NCBI RefSeq assembly: GCF_000485595.1
Contig: NW_014578826.1
Location: 14,046-54,773 of the forward strand
Source: Priapulus caudatus
Lineage: Eukaryota > Priapulida > Priapulimorpha > Priapulimorphida > Priapulidae
Reading direction: 5' to 3'
Length of the DNA: 40,728 nucleotides
The notes beneath the pieces were generated by a model. That model saw only the letters and a program-made list of their open reading frames with translations, had not been told where the DNA came from and ran no database searches. Position numbers and translations under genes: made by a program. Within the stretch, counting starts at the first letter, position 1, and every line of letters starts with the position of its first letter. Below are positions 10,905-23,100 of this stretch, in pieces.

Positions 10905-13900
10905 TGCTAGCGTGTATGTGTGCGCGTGCGCATGCGCGCGTGCTTACGTGTGTGCATGTGTGTGTGTCCGTGCGTGCGAGCGTGTATGTGTACGCCGGCG
11001 CATGCGCGCGTGCTTGGCGTGTGTCCGTGCGTGTGCGTGCGTGCGTGCGTGCGTTGCGTGCCGTGCGTGCATGTGTGTGTCGTGTGTGTCCGTGTGGGTG
11101 GGGGGTGTGTGTGTGGTGTGCGTGTGTGTCCGTGGTGTGTGTGTGTGTGTGTGTTGTGTGTGTGCGTGCGTGCGTGCGTGCGTGCGTGCGCGTGGCGCGC
11201 GTGCGTGCGTGTGTGTACGCATGCGCTTGCGTGCGTGTCGGTATGCATGCGTGCGCACGCGATCACTTGTAGGCAACAATATATCACGAGTGTCGTAATA
11301 TAGACTTTATATTATATGACACTCCTGACAATAATCCTTGGTGATGTGGGAGCAGACCACCGTGAAAAACATTGATATTCGTTTGGAATTCAAAACGGCG
11401 TACTGGTGCCCTCACACCATAGCGTATGCTGAAACCTATGAGTTGCGTGTAAAAAATTTTTTATACGCACCAAACGCAACCCAAATCAACAATTTTTGTC
11501 AATTTCTAAAGACCCCGTCACACCATAGCGTATGCTGAAACCTATGAGTTGCGTGTAAAAAATATTTTTATACCGCACAAACGCAACCCAAATCAACAAT
11601 TTTGTCAATTTCTAGCCTATTCAACCTATGGGTTGCGTGTGAGTTGCGTGTGGGTTGCGTGTGGGTTGCGTATGGGTTGCGTGTGGGTTGCGAACTGAAC
11701 TATGATCCCCAATATCTGCGATCACCTGCTGCGTACGAGTTGCGTGCGAGTTGCGTGTGAGTTGCGTGCCAGAACTTAGGAGATTGCGTTTGAGTGCGTT
11801 CAAAACTTACAAGTTGCGTTGGACCTGCGTGCTAGTTGCGTGCTAATTGCAAATATCGGTCACGTGGTAAAAACCTGTAATATAAAAACCTGTTAATAAT
11901 AAAAACCTGTAATAACGGTAAATTGCCATGTCGGAGTACTTGGTACCGAGGCCAGGTGCCGCAAAGTGACTGCCAGCTTCAGGCCAGGGTCCAGGGGCAA
12001 CCTGTACATGGTGTTTTGCTTGGTGATGCGAGGACCAACTCTCCGTAGCAGCTCATCGGTACATCTCGGGGGCATCCCTCATGAAGTTCTTGAATGCACC
12101 TTGGTCCTCGTTCCGGAGCTCCACCAAAAGCTGGTCGTAGAGACAAAGTCAAGGCGCCTGCTAATCTATGGTCTAAACCCACACTCTTCTTCTTCTTCTT
12201 CTTTTTTCTTCTTCTTCTTCTTCTTCTCTTCTCCTATTATTCTATTCTGTATGTGTTGGAGTGCTAAATTGACCAGATTAAACTGATATCCAATAACAGC
12301 AATAAGTAGCTCCATGTTGTCACCTCGGAGACGTCCACCAACAACTGACACCGATCTAGAAAAGGCCAAACTATTTATACCATTTCTCACACGCATGTAG
12401 TACGCAACTAACACGCTACTCAAACACGCAACAATAGGTTGGGGATACGCTGGGAATACGCACAATAGGTTGGGGGTCGCTACACACGCAACATGATCGC
12501 AACGAGGCACGCAACACGACATGATCGCAACAGTACGCAACACATTCGCAACATGTACGTTACCAAAACCTGGCCAGATACCTCAAATTTGGACCTGCGA
12601 TCACCTGCGTTCATAACTTATGAGTTGCGTACCAGTTGCGATCGTGTTGCGATCGTGTTCCGTGCGTAGCGTACCTGTTGCGTCCCTGTTGCGTATAAAT
12701 GATCGCAGGCATTCGCAGAGAATTATTGAACAGTTCAAAATTTCGGAACTTACTCTGCGTGTGTCTGCGATCACCTGCGTGCTTCAAACTTATGAAACCT
12801 ATTAGTTGCGTGTGAGTTGCGTTCGGAACTTATGCCCACTATTTTTTATTCGCAACCATACGCAACTGGTGATCGCTATGGTGTGACGCACCTTAACCTA
12901 TTCAACCTATGGGTTGCGTGTGAGTTGCGTGTGGGTTGCGTGTGGGTTTGCGAACTGAACTTATGATTCTCCCAATATCTGCGATCACCTGCGTGCAGAA
13001 CTTACGAGTTGCGTTTGAGTGCGTTCAATATTTACAAGTTGCGTTGGACCTGCGTGCTAGTTGCGTGCTAGTTGCGAATATCGGTCACGTGGTAAAACGC
13101 TGTCATAAAACCTGTTTATAAATAAAAACCTGTAATAACGGAACCGTAAACCGAAATCGTTCCGGAGCTCCACCAGAAGCTGGTCGTAGAGACTCAAAAG
13201 TCAAGGCGCCTGCTAATCCATGGTCTAACCCACACTCTTCTTCTCTTGTCTTCTTCTTCTTCTTCTTCTCTTCTTCTTCTTCTCTTCTTCTTCTCCCCCC
13301 TTCTGTTTATTCTATTCTGTATGTGTTGGAGTGGCTAAATTGACCAGATTAAAACTGATGTCCAATAACATCAGGAGGTAGCTCCATGTTTGTCACCTCG
13401 GAGGTCCACCAACCAAACTAACACCGATCTAGAAAAGGCCCACTATTTATACCATTTCTCACACGCATGTAGTACGCAACTAACACGCAACTCCACGCAA
13501 CTAATAGGTTGGATACGCACAATTAGGTTGGGGTACGCTACACACGCAACAGGATCGCAACAGGCACGCAACACGATTGGCAACATGATCCGCAACAGCG
13601 TACGCAACACATTCGCAACATGTACGCCTACCAAAACCTGGCCAGATACCTCAAATTTGGACCTGCGATCACCTGCGTTTCATAACTTATGAGTTGGCGT
13701 ACCGTTGGCGGATCGTGTTGCGATCGTGTTCCGGTGCGTAGCGTACCTGTTGCGTCCCTGTTGCGTATAAATGATCGGCAGGCCATTGGCAGAGAATTAT
13801 TGAACATGTTCAAAATTTCTGAACTTACTCTGCGTGTCGTCTGCGACTCACCTGCGTGCTTGTTGCGTACGCGAAACCTATAAAACCTATTAGTTCGGTG

Positions 13901-16900
13901 AGTTGCGTTCGGAACTTATGACCACTATTTTTTTTCGCAACCATACGCAACTGGTGATCGCTATGGTGTGAGGGCACCAGATTGAGTTTTGTAGTTTTTG
14001 TTAGTTGTAGTTGTAGTTGTAGTTGTAGTTGTAGTTGTTAGTTGTAGTTTTGTTTGTTTTGTAGTTTAGTAGTTTTGTAGGCAATCGTTTTTCGGCAATT
14101 TCGTAGGTATTTTCGTAGGCAATCGTTAGTACATAGTTATTCACTCTATCTAAAGGCATTTGATTAATCTTCGGTGAATTTTATCCAAGAGCCAGAGCTA
14201 GCGATGTGACTTTTGTCAGGGTTTTCGCAACGAGGACCGTGTGTGGAGCGAAGCAGTACTGGCAATACACGTTGATCAGTCGTCCGCGTCACGTGCGACT
14301 CTGCTTGTCATCGTTCACGCCGGCGATCGCAGGTTACGATCCCGGGAAATGTAGAGCTAATAATACATGTATTATTATAGCTCTTGGTGAAATCTATAAA
14401 AACCATAAATGGAAACGAACACAGACGCGCACGCACGCAAACGACGACGCCGCACGCACGCACACGACCACGCCGCACGCACGCACGCCGAACGCAAGTA
14501 GTTGTCTTACCTTTATACGGTATTATTTACGTTCACTAAGTTGAGCTCCCCACGCGTTTAGTTTGCGGTACGATCCAAGGCGGCTGTTTACTAGACACAG
14601 CACAGATGCGGGCCGACGCTCTCAGAATCTGCACGTGCGTTGTGAGAACACGCCGCTATAAGAGCTTGTGCCGACCGATCATCGTCGGCCTAGCAGTCGT
14701 CAGTAGGCGGTCGGTGATACGCGCATATAACGTGCCGTGATCGTCGCCGCTGCGTGTGCAGAGTGATTCTGCAGGTGATTCACATCCTCTGCTCCACCTT
14801 TTAGGGAAGGGTCCGGTGGACGGAGGGGGGGGGGTATACCAGCCAATCCCTGGTGCTGGCAGTGTTTATGGATTGTTGTGTTATATATCAGGAGCGTCAC
14901 AATATATACATGTGACGCTCCTGGTTATAATACATGTCGTGTGCGTGCGCGTGCGCGTGCGCGTGCGTGTGCGTGTGCGCGCGCGTGTGTGTGTGCGTGT
15001 ACGTGCGCGCGCGCGTGTGTGTGTGTGTGTGCGTGTGCGTGTGTGTGTGTGTGTGCGTGCGTGCTTGCAAAAGCTCACTGCCTGCCTACGTCAGCAGTGT
15101 GCATTGCCATCATGGTATGAGGCCCGATTATGAATGAAACAAGCGTCTATAGTGGAGCCCTTATCTATCCCCTCCCCCGTCGTTCCCCACAAGCTGGCCG
15201 ATGTAAACACAAGTGTTTGTTTGTTTCCTGTGTGCCTTCCTGCTTGTCGGCTTGCTCTTAGTCGGTCTATTCAGCTTAATCTGTGTGCACAGCCGGGCAC
15301 GGTTAAACAGCGTGGCAGTTGGATGGTTTTGCACCTAGGAAACGCATTGAAACGCAGTTTTTTATTGTTTATTCATTTGTTTAAATTGACTACGTCACGA
15401 TTGATGGAGTCGCTGTTGTTTTAATTTATGTAACCATCACCAACAGGGTGATATCAAACACGTCTAGCGAGCTATATGTTATATATGTTGTATCAGCACT
15501 TGCACGCACGTCCGTACACTTGGCTGTGACCAAACGAGCTACTATAGCAAGACACTTAATCAGGCCTGCGCAATTAGTCTCTCACGGTGTCATTGGCGGC
15601 CGGCCGGGTATATAACGTGCTTATCCGCGGCGGTCATATGATTTCACATCGGCGCATTTATGTGCTCGAATTAATGACTCGACTCGGTTTATGGATGTCG
15701 CGCGCGTGTGTGCTTACCCACTTTATGGGTCGCGTCGGGATTGCATGCATATATATAGGCTGACGTGAAGAGTCGATGCGACGGTCCGCGCGTTAATGAA
15801 AGCGAACGCGTTGATAAATCTGCGTAGTAAACTTGATTAGTGGAATTTATGCGGTGTTTTGCGACGTTTTTATGCGTCTCGTCACGTTGACATTTTGTCG
15901 TGATTGCCGCTGCTGCGGGCGGCATACGACACTTCAGTCGGCCCTGCTGCTTGCGGCATATACGACACTTCAGTCGGCCCTGCTGCTAGCGGCATATACG
16001 ACACTTCAGTCGGCCCGCACTGTAACTACGCGCCACGGCCGACACGCCGTAATGTTTGCACTTCTGTACCTCGCAACGCGAACGTTAACCTATTACCCGC
16101 AATGTTGTAATTTGGCTAAACTTGACCAATATATATATATGTTGTATGTGTGTGTGTTTGCGAGCCATGGCTACAGATAATCTGTCCGCTCACACACATC
16201 TATGGCTCAGGATAATTCACCCACCCGCATCAACTACATCTAAGCTCAGGATAATCCAACCCCAGCTAAACACTACATCTATGGCTGCAAGATATATTCC
16301 CACCCGCACTCACACTACATCTATGGTTGCAGGATGATTCCTGTCTGCTCCACACTACCATCTATGGGCTACAGGATAATTCCCACCCGCTGCACACTAC
16401 ATCTATGGTTGGCAGGATAATTCCCACCCAGCTCACAACTACATCTATGGCTACGAGGATAATTCCCCCCGCTAACACTACATCTATGGTTACAGGATAA
16501 TCGCCACCCGCTGCAGCACTACATCTATGGCTGCAGAAATTCCCACCCGCAATCACACTACATCTATGGCGCAGTAATTCCCAACCGGGCACTCACACTA
16601 CATTATGGCTACAGGGATAATCCACCCTCTCACACTAACCTAATGGTTTGCAGGATAATTCCCTTACCCGCTCACACTACATTCTATGTTACAGGATAAT
16701 TCCCACACCGCTCACACGCTACATCCATATGGCTGCAGGAATAATTCCCCCCGCGACACTACATCTATGGTTGCAGATAACTCCACGCCGCTCACACTCA
16801 GTCTATGCTGCAGGATAATTCCCCACTCCGCTCACGACTACATCTATGCTACAGGATGAATTCTGCCGCGCTCACATACTCTATGGCTGCAGAATATTCC

Positions 16901-19900
16901 CACGCCGCTCACACTACATCTATGGTTGCAGGATTAATCCACGCGCTCAACTACATCTAAGGTACAGAATAATTGCCCACCAAGCTCACACGTACACTTG
17001 GCTGAGATGATTCCCACCGCTCAACATACAAATCTATTTACAGATAATTCGCCACCCGCACACACTACATGTCTAGGTTGCAGATAATCCCCCCGCTCAC
17101 ACTACATCTAGGCTGCAGATAATCCCACCCTCTCACACTACATCTATGGCTGCAGATAATTCCACCCGCCAACTACTACATCTAGGGGCTGCAGGATAAT
17201 TCCCACCCGCTTCACACTACATTCTATGGCTGCAGGATGATTCCACCCGCTCACGACTACATCTATGGCTTGCAGGATAATTCCCACTCAGCTCACACTA
17301 CATCTATGGCTGCAGGATAATTCCCACACAGCTCACACTACATTCTATGGCTTTTTAACAGGAATAATTCCCAGCCCGCTCATCAGACTACATCTATGGT
17401 TACGAGATAATCACCACCCGCCTGCACGACTACATCTAGTTACAGGATAATTTCCTCCCGCTCACGACTACATCTATGCTGCCAGGATAATTCGCCACCT
17501 GCCTCAACTACATCTATGGCTACAGGATTAGAAAATTTATAATGATGATAATCATTTAAATAAAATATGATCTAATCCTATGAAAAAATGGTATATATAA
17601 TTAAACAAGATATCAAGAAATGGAAGAGATTGATAATATACTATAGAAGATCAAATATAAATTTTAATTATTAAAACACAAAGATAAGAAAAGGATATTT
17701 GATATATACAGAATGATAATATAAAATTACATATAAGATCAAAGCGATACAATTATCAACAGAAATATATAAATATCACAATAATACGATAGATATTTAA
17801 TCTAATGAGAATGAATTGATTATTTCTATAGGAAATTCATAATTTCGAAAATTTAGTCGAATGAACATGATAAAAGAGATGAACATAAACATATAATTTC
17901 ATACAATTTTTAATAAAACATAAAATTGAAAAAGAACTATACAGTTAATAGATTATAAAACTACAGTAATCATAATGGACCAAGCATATTGACAAAGACA
18001 TTTTTATTTTAAAACATATAAGACATTTAAAGTATAGACATAATAATCAAACAATAGAATAATATTAGAAATTTCATAATTTAATAAGACAGTAAATATA
18101 AAAAATTATTAAAATTCATTAAACGTAATATAATTAGAAAATTTTCTAACTTAATCAATAAATATCTAGACAAATTAATCATTTAAGATAAGATCTCGAA
18201 GATATTTTATAAAAATTAAATGAAAGATTTAATTTATTTTCTAAGATTTATATGATAAATTAGATCAGTATATATATATACTTAAATTGTTGAATGAAGT
18301 TTATTAAAACAAATAAAGAGAATATAATATTTCACACATTATTATTAGGAAAAAATATAATTTAATGCTATATTTTTAGAATCATGAAAAACGGATAATA
18401 TTTAATTAATTTTTATTTATATCGGGATACAACTTTAATTTATAAAAACAAAAAAGTTGTTATATGAACTAATTGACATTTTCATAATCATATTCGGCAA
18501 TGATAACTTAATTTAACTAAATTTCTTATTTTATCATAAAGACGAAATATTTTATATAATACTTGACCCTTAAATATAATTATAATGATTTATCATGTTA
18601 ATGAGAATTTTGGAAAATATTAGAATTAAATTAGAGCGAAATCATTAATTTTCAATAAGATAAGTTTCGAATTCAACGTTTCAGTTACATTTTTTTAAAT
18701 TTAATAATCGATCAGATTCAGATATAATTCATTAATTGATCATATTTTGGATATCGGATAATGATAGGAATATTATTATTCGAAAATTTATTTATATCAA
18801 GATAAATCATTTATTAAGACAGGATTCAAGACATAAAATGTGATATTAAATACGTTTCGTAAATTATTAGATAACATATTAAGTATTATTAGTTCAAATA
18901 TTCCTTATATTATATATATATATGATATTGAAACAATTTTTTTAATTGATTGATGATGCTACTTCATCAATCAATATTTTTTGAAATTACTGTATGTCCG
19001 AGATTAGAAATAAAAATATGACCATAAATTAATCATTTTTACAAATATTGATTTCACGGATATCTAGTGATTAATATTTAATTATATTGACTGTAGCACT
19101 ACATTCTAGCAAAATAATTCTGATTTTATATAAATATTAAATCGAATCTAATAAGATTAAAATAAAAATCAATAATAATTACGATTCATGATATTATCAT
19201 TATAATCGAGTTTAAAATCATATTACATATATTTTTTATATAGTTATATATAATATAATTATTATGATAATATTATATAATAATTTAAATGAACTTTTGG
19301 AAATACTAAGACCAATATATACACNNNNNNNNNNNNNNNNNNNNNNNNNGGGCGGAGCAATCGGAGGTCTAACATCGTCAGATGCATGAGACAATTGGCA
19401 TCGGGAGGCTTTGAGGAGGCGAGATACTCATACGGGGCCCAGAGTGCGAACCGCCTCCGAAACCGAAAGAGGCAGCGGTTTACAGACGCTGTCGCTGAAA
19501 CCATTCAAGTTAATATAGGCGTCAGGGCGCAAGCATCAATTCTAGGTCTAACCTGAGTTCGGGATGATGAAGATAACATCCACGGCTGAGATATGGGCGG
19601 AAGACAGGGAACGTGAGGAGAGAGGAGGGTGACGAGGAGGGAGGGAAGGACGGTGGTGCCAGGAACAATGGGTGTTACGAGTGGTGCTGCGTAGCTTAAC
19701 GGATGGTGCGAGAGGAGCGCAGAGAGAGAGGAACGCTGCAGGTGAGAGAGGAGGGAGGGAAGGAGGGTGGTGCACCGAACGGGCGGAGGAGAAGAGAAGA
19801 GAGAGGCGGGAACGTGAGGAAGAGGGAGTGAGCGGGACAGGAGGGGTGGGTGGACAGAAACGGGTGAGCAGAGAGAGAGAGAGAGAGATGCAACGTGAGG

Positions 19901-20114
19901 GAGAGAGGAGGGAGGGAGGGAGGAGGGGGATGGACAGGAATGGTGGTGAGGTAACGGGTGAGCGAATGAGAGAGAGAGAGAGCGAGCAGAGAGAGATAGA
20001 GAGAAAGAATGAGAGAGAGAGAGAGAGAGAGAGGGAAGGAGAGAGGAGAGAGAGAGCAGAGAGAGACGAGATGAGGCAGAGAGCGAGGAATGGAGCGAGA
20101 GAGAAGATGAGAGC

Positions 20115-20167
<53 letters not shown>

Positions 20168-23100
20168 CGAGAGAGACGAGAGATGAGAGGCAAGAGAGAG
20201 AAATGACCCACACTGACGAGCGAGAGGGAAGCGATTCTACTAACGACCTCGCTGTCAAGTTCATTAAATAAGCTGTGAGTGGCAGGTTCTGTGAGAGACT
20301 AGACCACATGTCAAATAGGATGTGAGTGACAGAGTGCATTAAATAGACGTGAATTGACATATTCCGTCGAACAAACCGCAGGCCCACAGTTATAGCACGA
20401 GCCCGTTAACATTAACATGTTAATGGGCTCTTAGTTATATCAAATAAACGGCCGTGAATGGCATGTTCTGCCATGGACGATGGGTTGTCAATGTATGCGT
20501 CACTTAGAGAATATGCCGAATTGACCGGTTCTCCAAGGTTGCCACGAGTTACTCTACGACCTATAGGATATATACGCAAAACAGTCCATATGCATCGCAC
20601 ACAAGCTGCGCAGATACACACGACGCACGCACGCAGCGCACGCCACGGCCGCGCACGCAGCACGCACTGCACGCACACACACACGACCCACACACACACC
20701 AACCACCTCACAGCACCTAACTATAGCTTTTAGATAATAGTTGTAGATAATAATTGTGGTATTTTGCCGGGCGCACGCTCACGCACGCACGCACGCTCGC
20801 AAACACACACACACACACACCAAAGCCACACACACACACACCCATAAATGTAGTGTGAGCGGGCAGGAATTATCCTCCAGCCTTTCGGTCGTTAGTCGGC
20901 TGCTGCCGGATGTGCCGGAAGTAACGCCTAGTCGCCGATACTCGGTGCCGAGGCGGCTATTGGGCGGATCAGGCAACACTGATGGCTGATTGAGGGTGGC
21001 TACGGAAACTATTCCCCCGGGAAATAAGTTACAGTATTATAATCTTTCCTTAATTTTCATAATAGTAGCGTGGATATTCATCGTTTACGTACACACACAC
21101 GCACACATATCGCACGCACACACGCGCACACACGCACGCACAGACAAGTGCACATTCACACACGGTCACACGCACGGATACACGCACGCGCGCACACGCA
21201 CAGACAAGTGCACATTCACACACGGACACACGCACGGACGCGTGTCACTAACGTACGTACGCACTCGTGTCACTAACGTACGTACGCACTCGTGTCACTA
21301 ACGTACGTACGCACGCGTGTCACTAACGTACGTATACGCACTCGTGTCACTAACGTACGTACGCACTCGTGTCACTAACGTACGTATACGCACGCGTGTC
21401 ACTAACGTACGTACGCACGCGTGTCACTAACGTACGTATACGCACGCGTGTCACTAACGTACGTACGCACGCGTGTCACTAACGTACGTACGTACGCACG
21501 CGTGTCACTAACGTACGTACGCACGCGTGTCACTAACGTACGTACGCACGCGTGTCACTAACGTACGTACGCACGCGTACACGCGAACACACGCGCTGAC
21601 TGTGCATTCGCAACCTGTTGACCTGATTTATGCAGCTTACCTTGGATTTTGTAACTACCTGTTGTCGTAAGCGATTGCTTTAAGGTCCATTCAAGATGTC
21701 GTCTTATAAGCATTTACACAATGTTAACCATGCACGTATCACAGACGCCTGGTGGGCACTAGTGGTCCACCCTTCATCTTGCCCGTCGATAGCTACACCC
21801 GAAGTTTTCTACCACGTTTCTATGCGTTGCGAACGTAAAAGTTCGTGAACGTGCAGGCGCGAACGTCCGGTGTGGATTCTCTACTAGTATTTCTCACGGC
21901 GTTAGCGTGTCTTTCAGAGTTACACGATACGACCTAATCTACCTGGCTCTGTCGATCGTCAGACGCCCAATATTTCTAACTTTTCTCGTTCCGCATCGAG
22001 TCTGTGCGCGACGGGTCGCCTCCCTCTGTTTGCAGCAGACGCTGCGGCGATGCACGGCAGCTTTCTGCTGTCGCAGCTTCCCGTGCGCGTCTGAGCAGGG
22101 CTTCCTATAGGGATGCTAGCAGGGATGCGGGCTGCCGCAGCTTCTCGTGCGCGTCTCAGCAGGGCTTCCTATTTAGGGTGCTAGCAGGCAATAACGCCGT
22201 CGCTGCTTCCTATAGAGATACTAGCAGGGATTCACGTTGTCGTAGCTTCCTATAGGAATGTCTGCAGGGATGCGGGCTGCCGCAGCCTCCCGTGGAGATG
22301 TCAGTAGGTGTGCGTGCTGCGTCAGAATGAAGGTAGCGGCGCCAGCTGTTACACTTGCTGTCGTTGGATGGCTGATCAGTGAGTGTGGGTAAATAAAGAA
22401 CAGAAGCTGCGCGGTGACCGCGGGCTAGGGTTTATGCAGGATTCACGAGTAGATGGCGTTCGTAAAGAGCAGACCCGAATAAGCGTGACACAAAAATAGA
22501 AAAGCATTAATAATACAAAAAAAAATACTTCGTTGAAGTATGAATGGCTCAGTGCATACACAACATGCACTTTATTTATGCTAAATGACGACAGATTCGA
22601 AGCAAATTCCACAGACCAGTCCAAGCTTCACTCGAAACTTGCTGGTGACATCATAGATATATACAAACACATGTGTTTGTATATATCTATGGTGACATGA
22701 TGAATATTTCCAACAAATGTGCCGTATCCCATTTCACGCTGGCCCATGGCGCGCGGTCGTTCGTGCGTGTGCGCGCGTTTCTCTCTCTCTTTCTCTCTCT
22801 TTATCTTTCTGGATCTCCCATCTCTCCCGCTAAATCTCCCCTCTTGTTCACTCTCTGGATCTCTCGCGCTTTCTATCACTTTCTCTCTGTCTATCTTATT
22901 CCCTCTTCCTCTCTCCGTGTCTTCGCATTGCATCACCACCTATCTTTTACTCTTATTAGAAGCGGTTACTCTCCCTCCTTCTCTCATCATACTGATACAG
23001 GGTTTACAATGAAGATGCTGCTGCTGTTGTTGCAGAGTGGCCTACCCTCGGCAGGAATGGCAGGCCAGCTGGGTCATGGTAGCACTGCGTCGTACAAGGC

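Larger units (their letters stand above)
11403..13980. mobile_element. PIF/Harbinger-type DNA transposon, rearranged
   Basis: Perfect 22-bp inverted repeats at 11403-11424 and 13959-13980 begin CTGGTGCCCTCACACC. Partial end copies are nested at 11517-11530 and 12874-12887. The body is internally duplicated: 11617-12890 corresponds to 12897-13958 with about 200 bp missing from the second copy. Both copies are packed with TTGCGT/ACGCAA motifs. A decayed ALP1/HARBI1-like fragment on - supports the superfamily. No clear 3-bp target duplication was seen (GTA versus ATT). Confidence 0.75.
3530..23035 (+). other. 19.5-kb NEK9 intron rich in repeats and a nested gene
   Basis: The intron between the fourth and fifth visible NEK9 exons holds an antisense GPCR, transposons, satellites, microsatellites, an AT-rich block and an N gap. 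The exons on both sides join in phase 0. 3530-4200, 6860-7540, 9380-10150 and 15065-15900 show nothing else I can support. Confidence 0.85.

Noticed and set aside
10162-11298. 378-residue Cys/Val/Arg ORF and antisense His/Thr/Arg ORFs
   Set aside because: They follow from the GT/GC alternating repeat. All six frames stay open and there is no domain.
17529-19324. Mitochondrial insertion in the AT-rich block
   Set aside because: No mitochondrial protein frame, rRNA or tRNA could be recognised. Left as unknown.
19548-20387. 279-residue Ser/Leu ORF (-) and 199-residue Arg/Glu ORF (+)
   Set aside because: They lie in a GA-rich tract and reflect repeat translation.
16175-21585. CRISPR-like arrays (40-bp and 25-bp direct repeats)
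   Set aside because: The units are contiguous satellites without unique spacers, in an animal genome.
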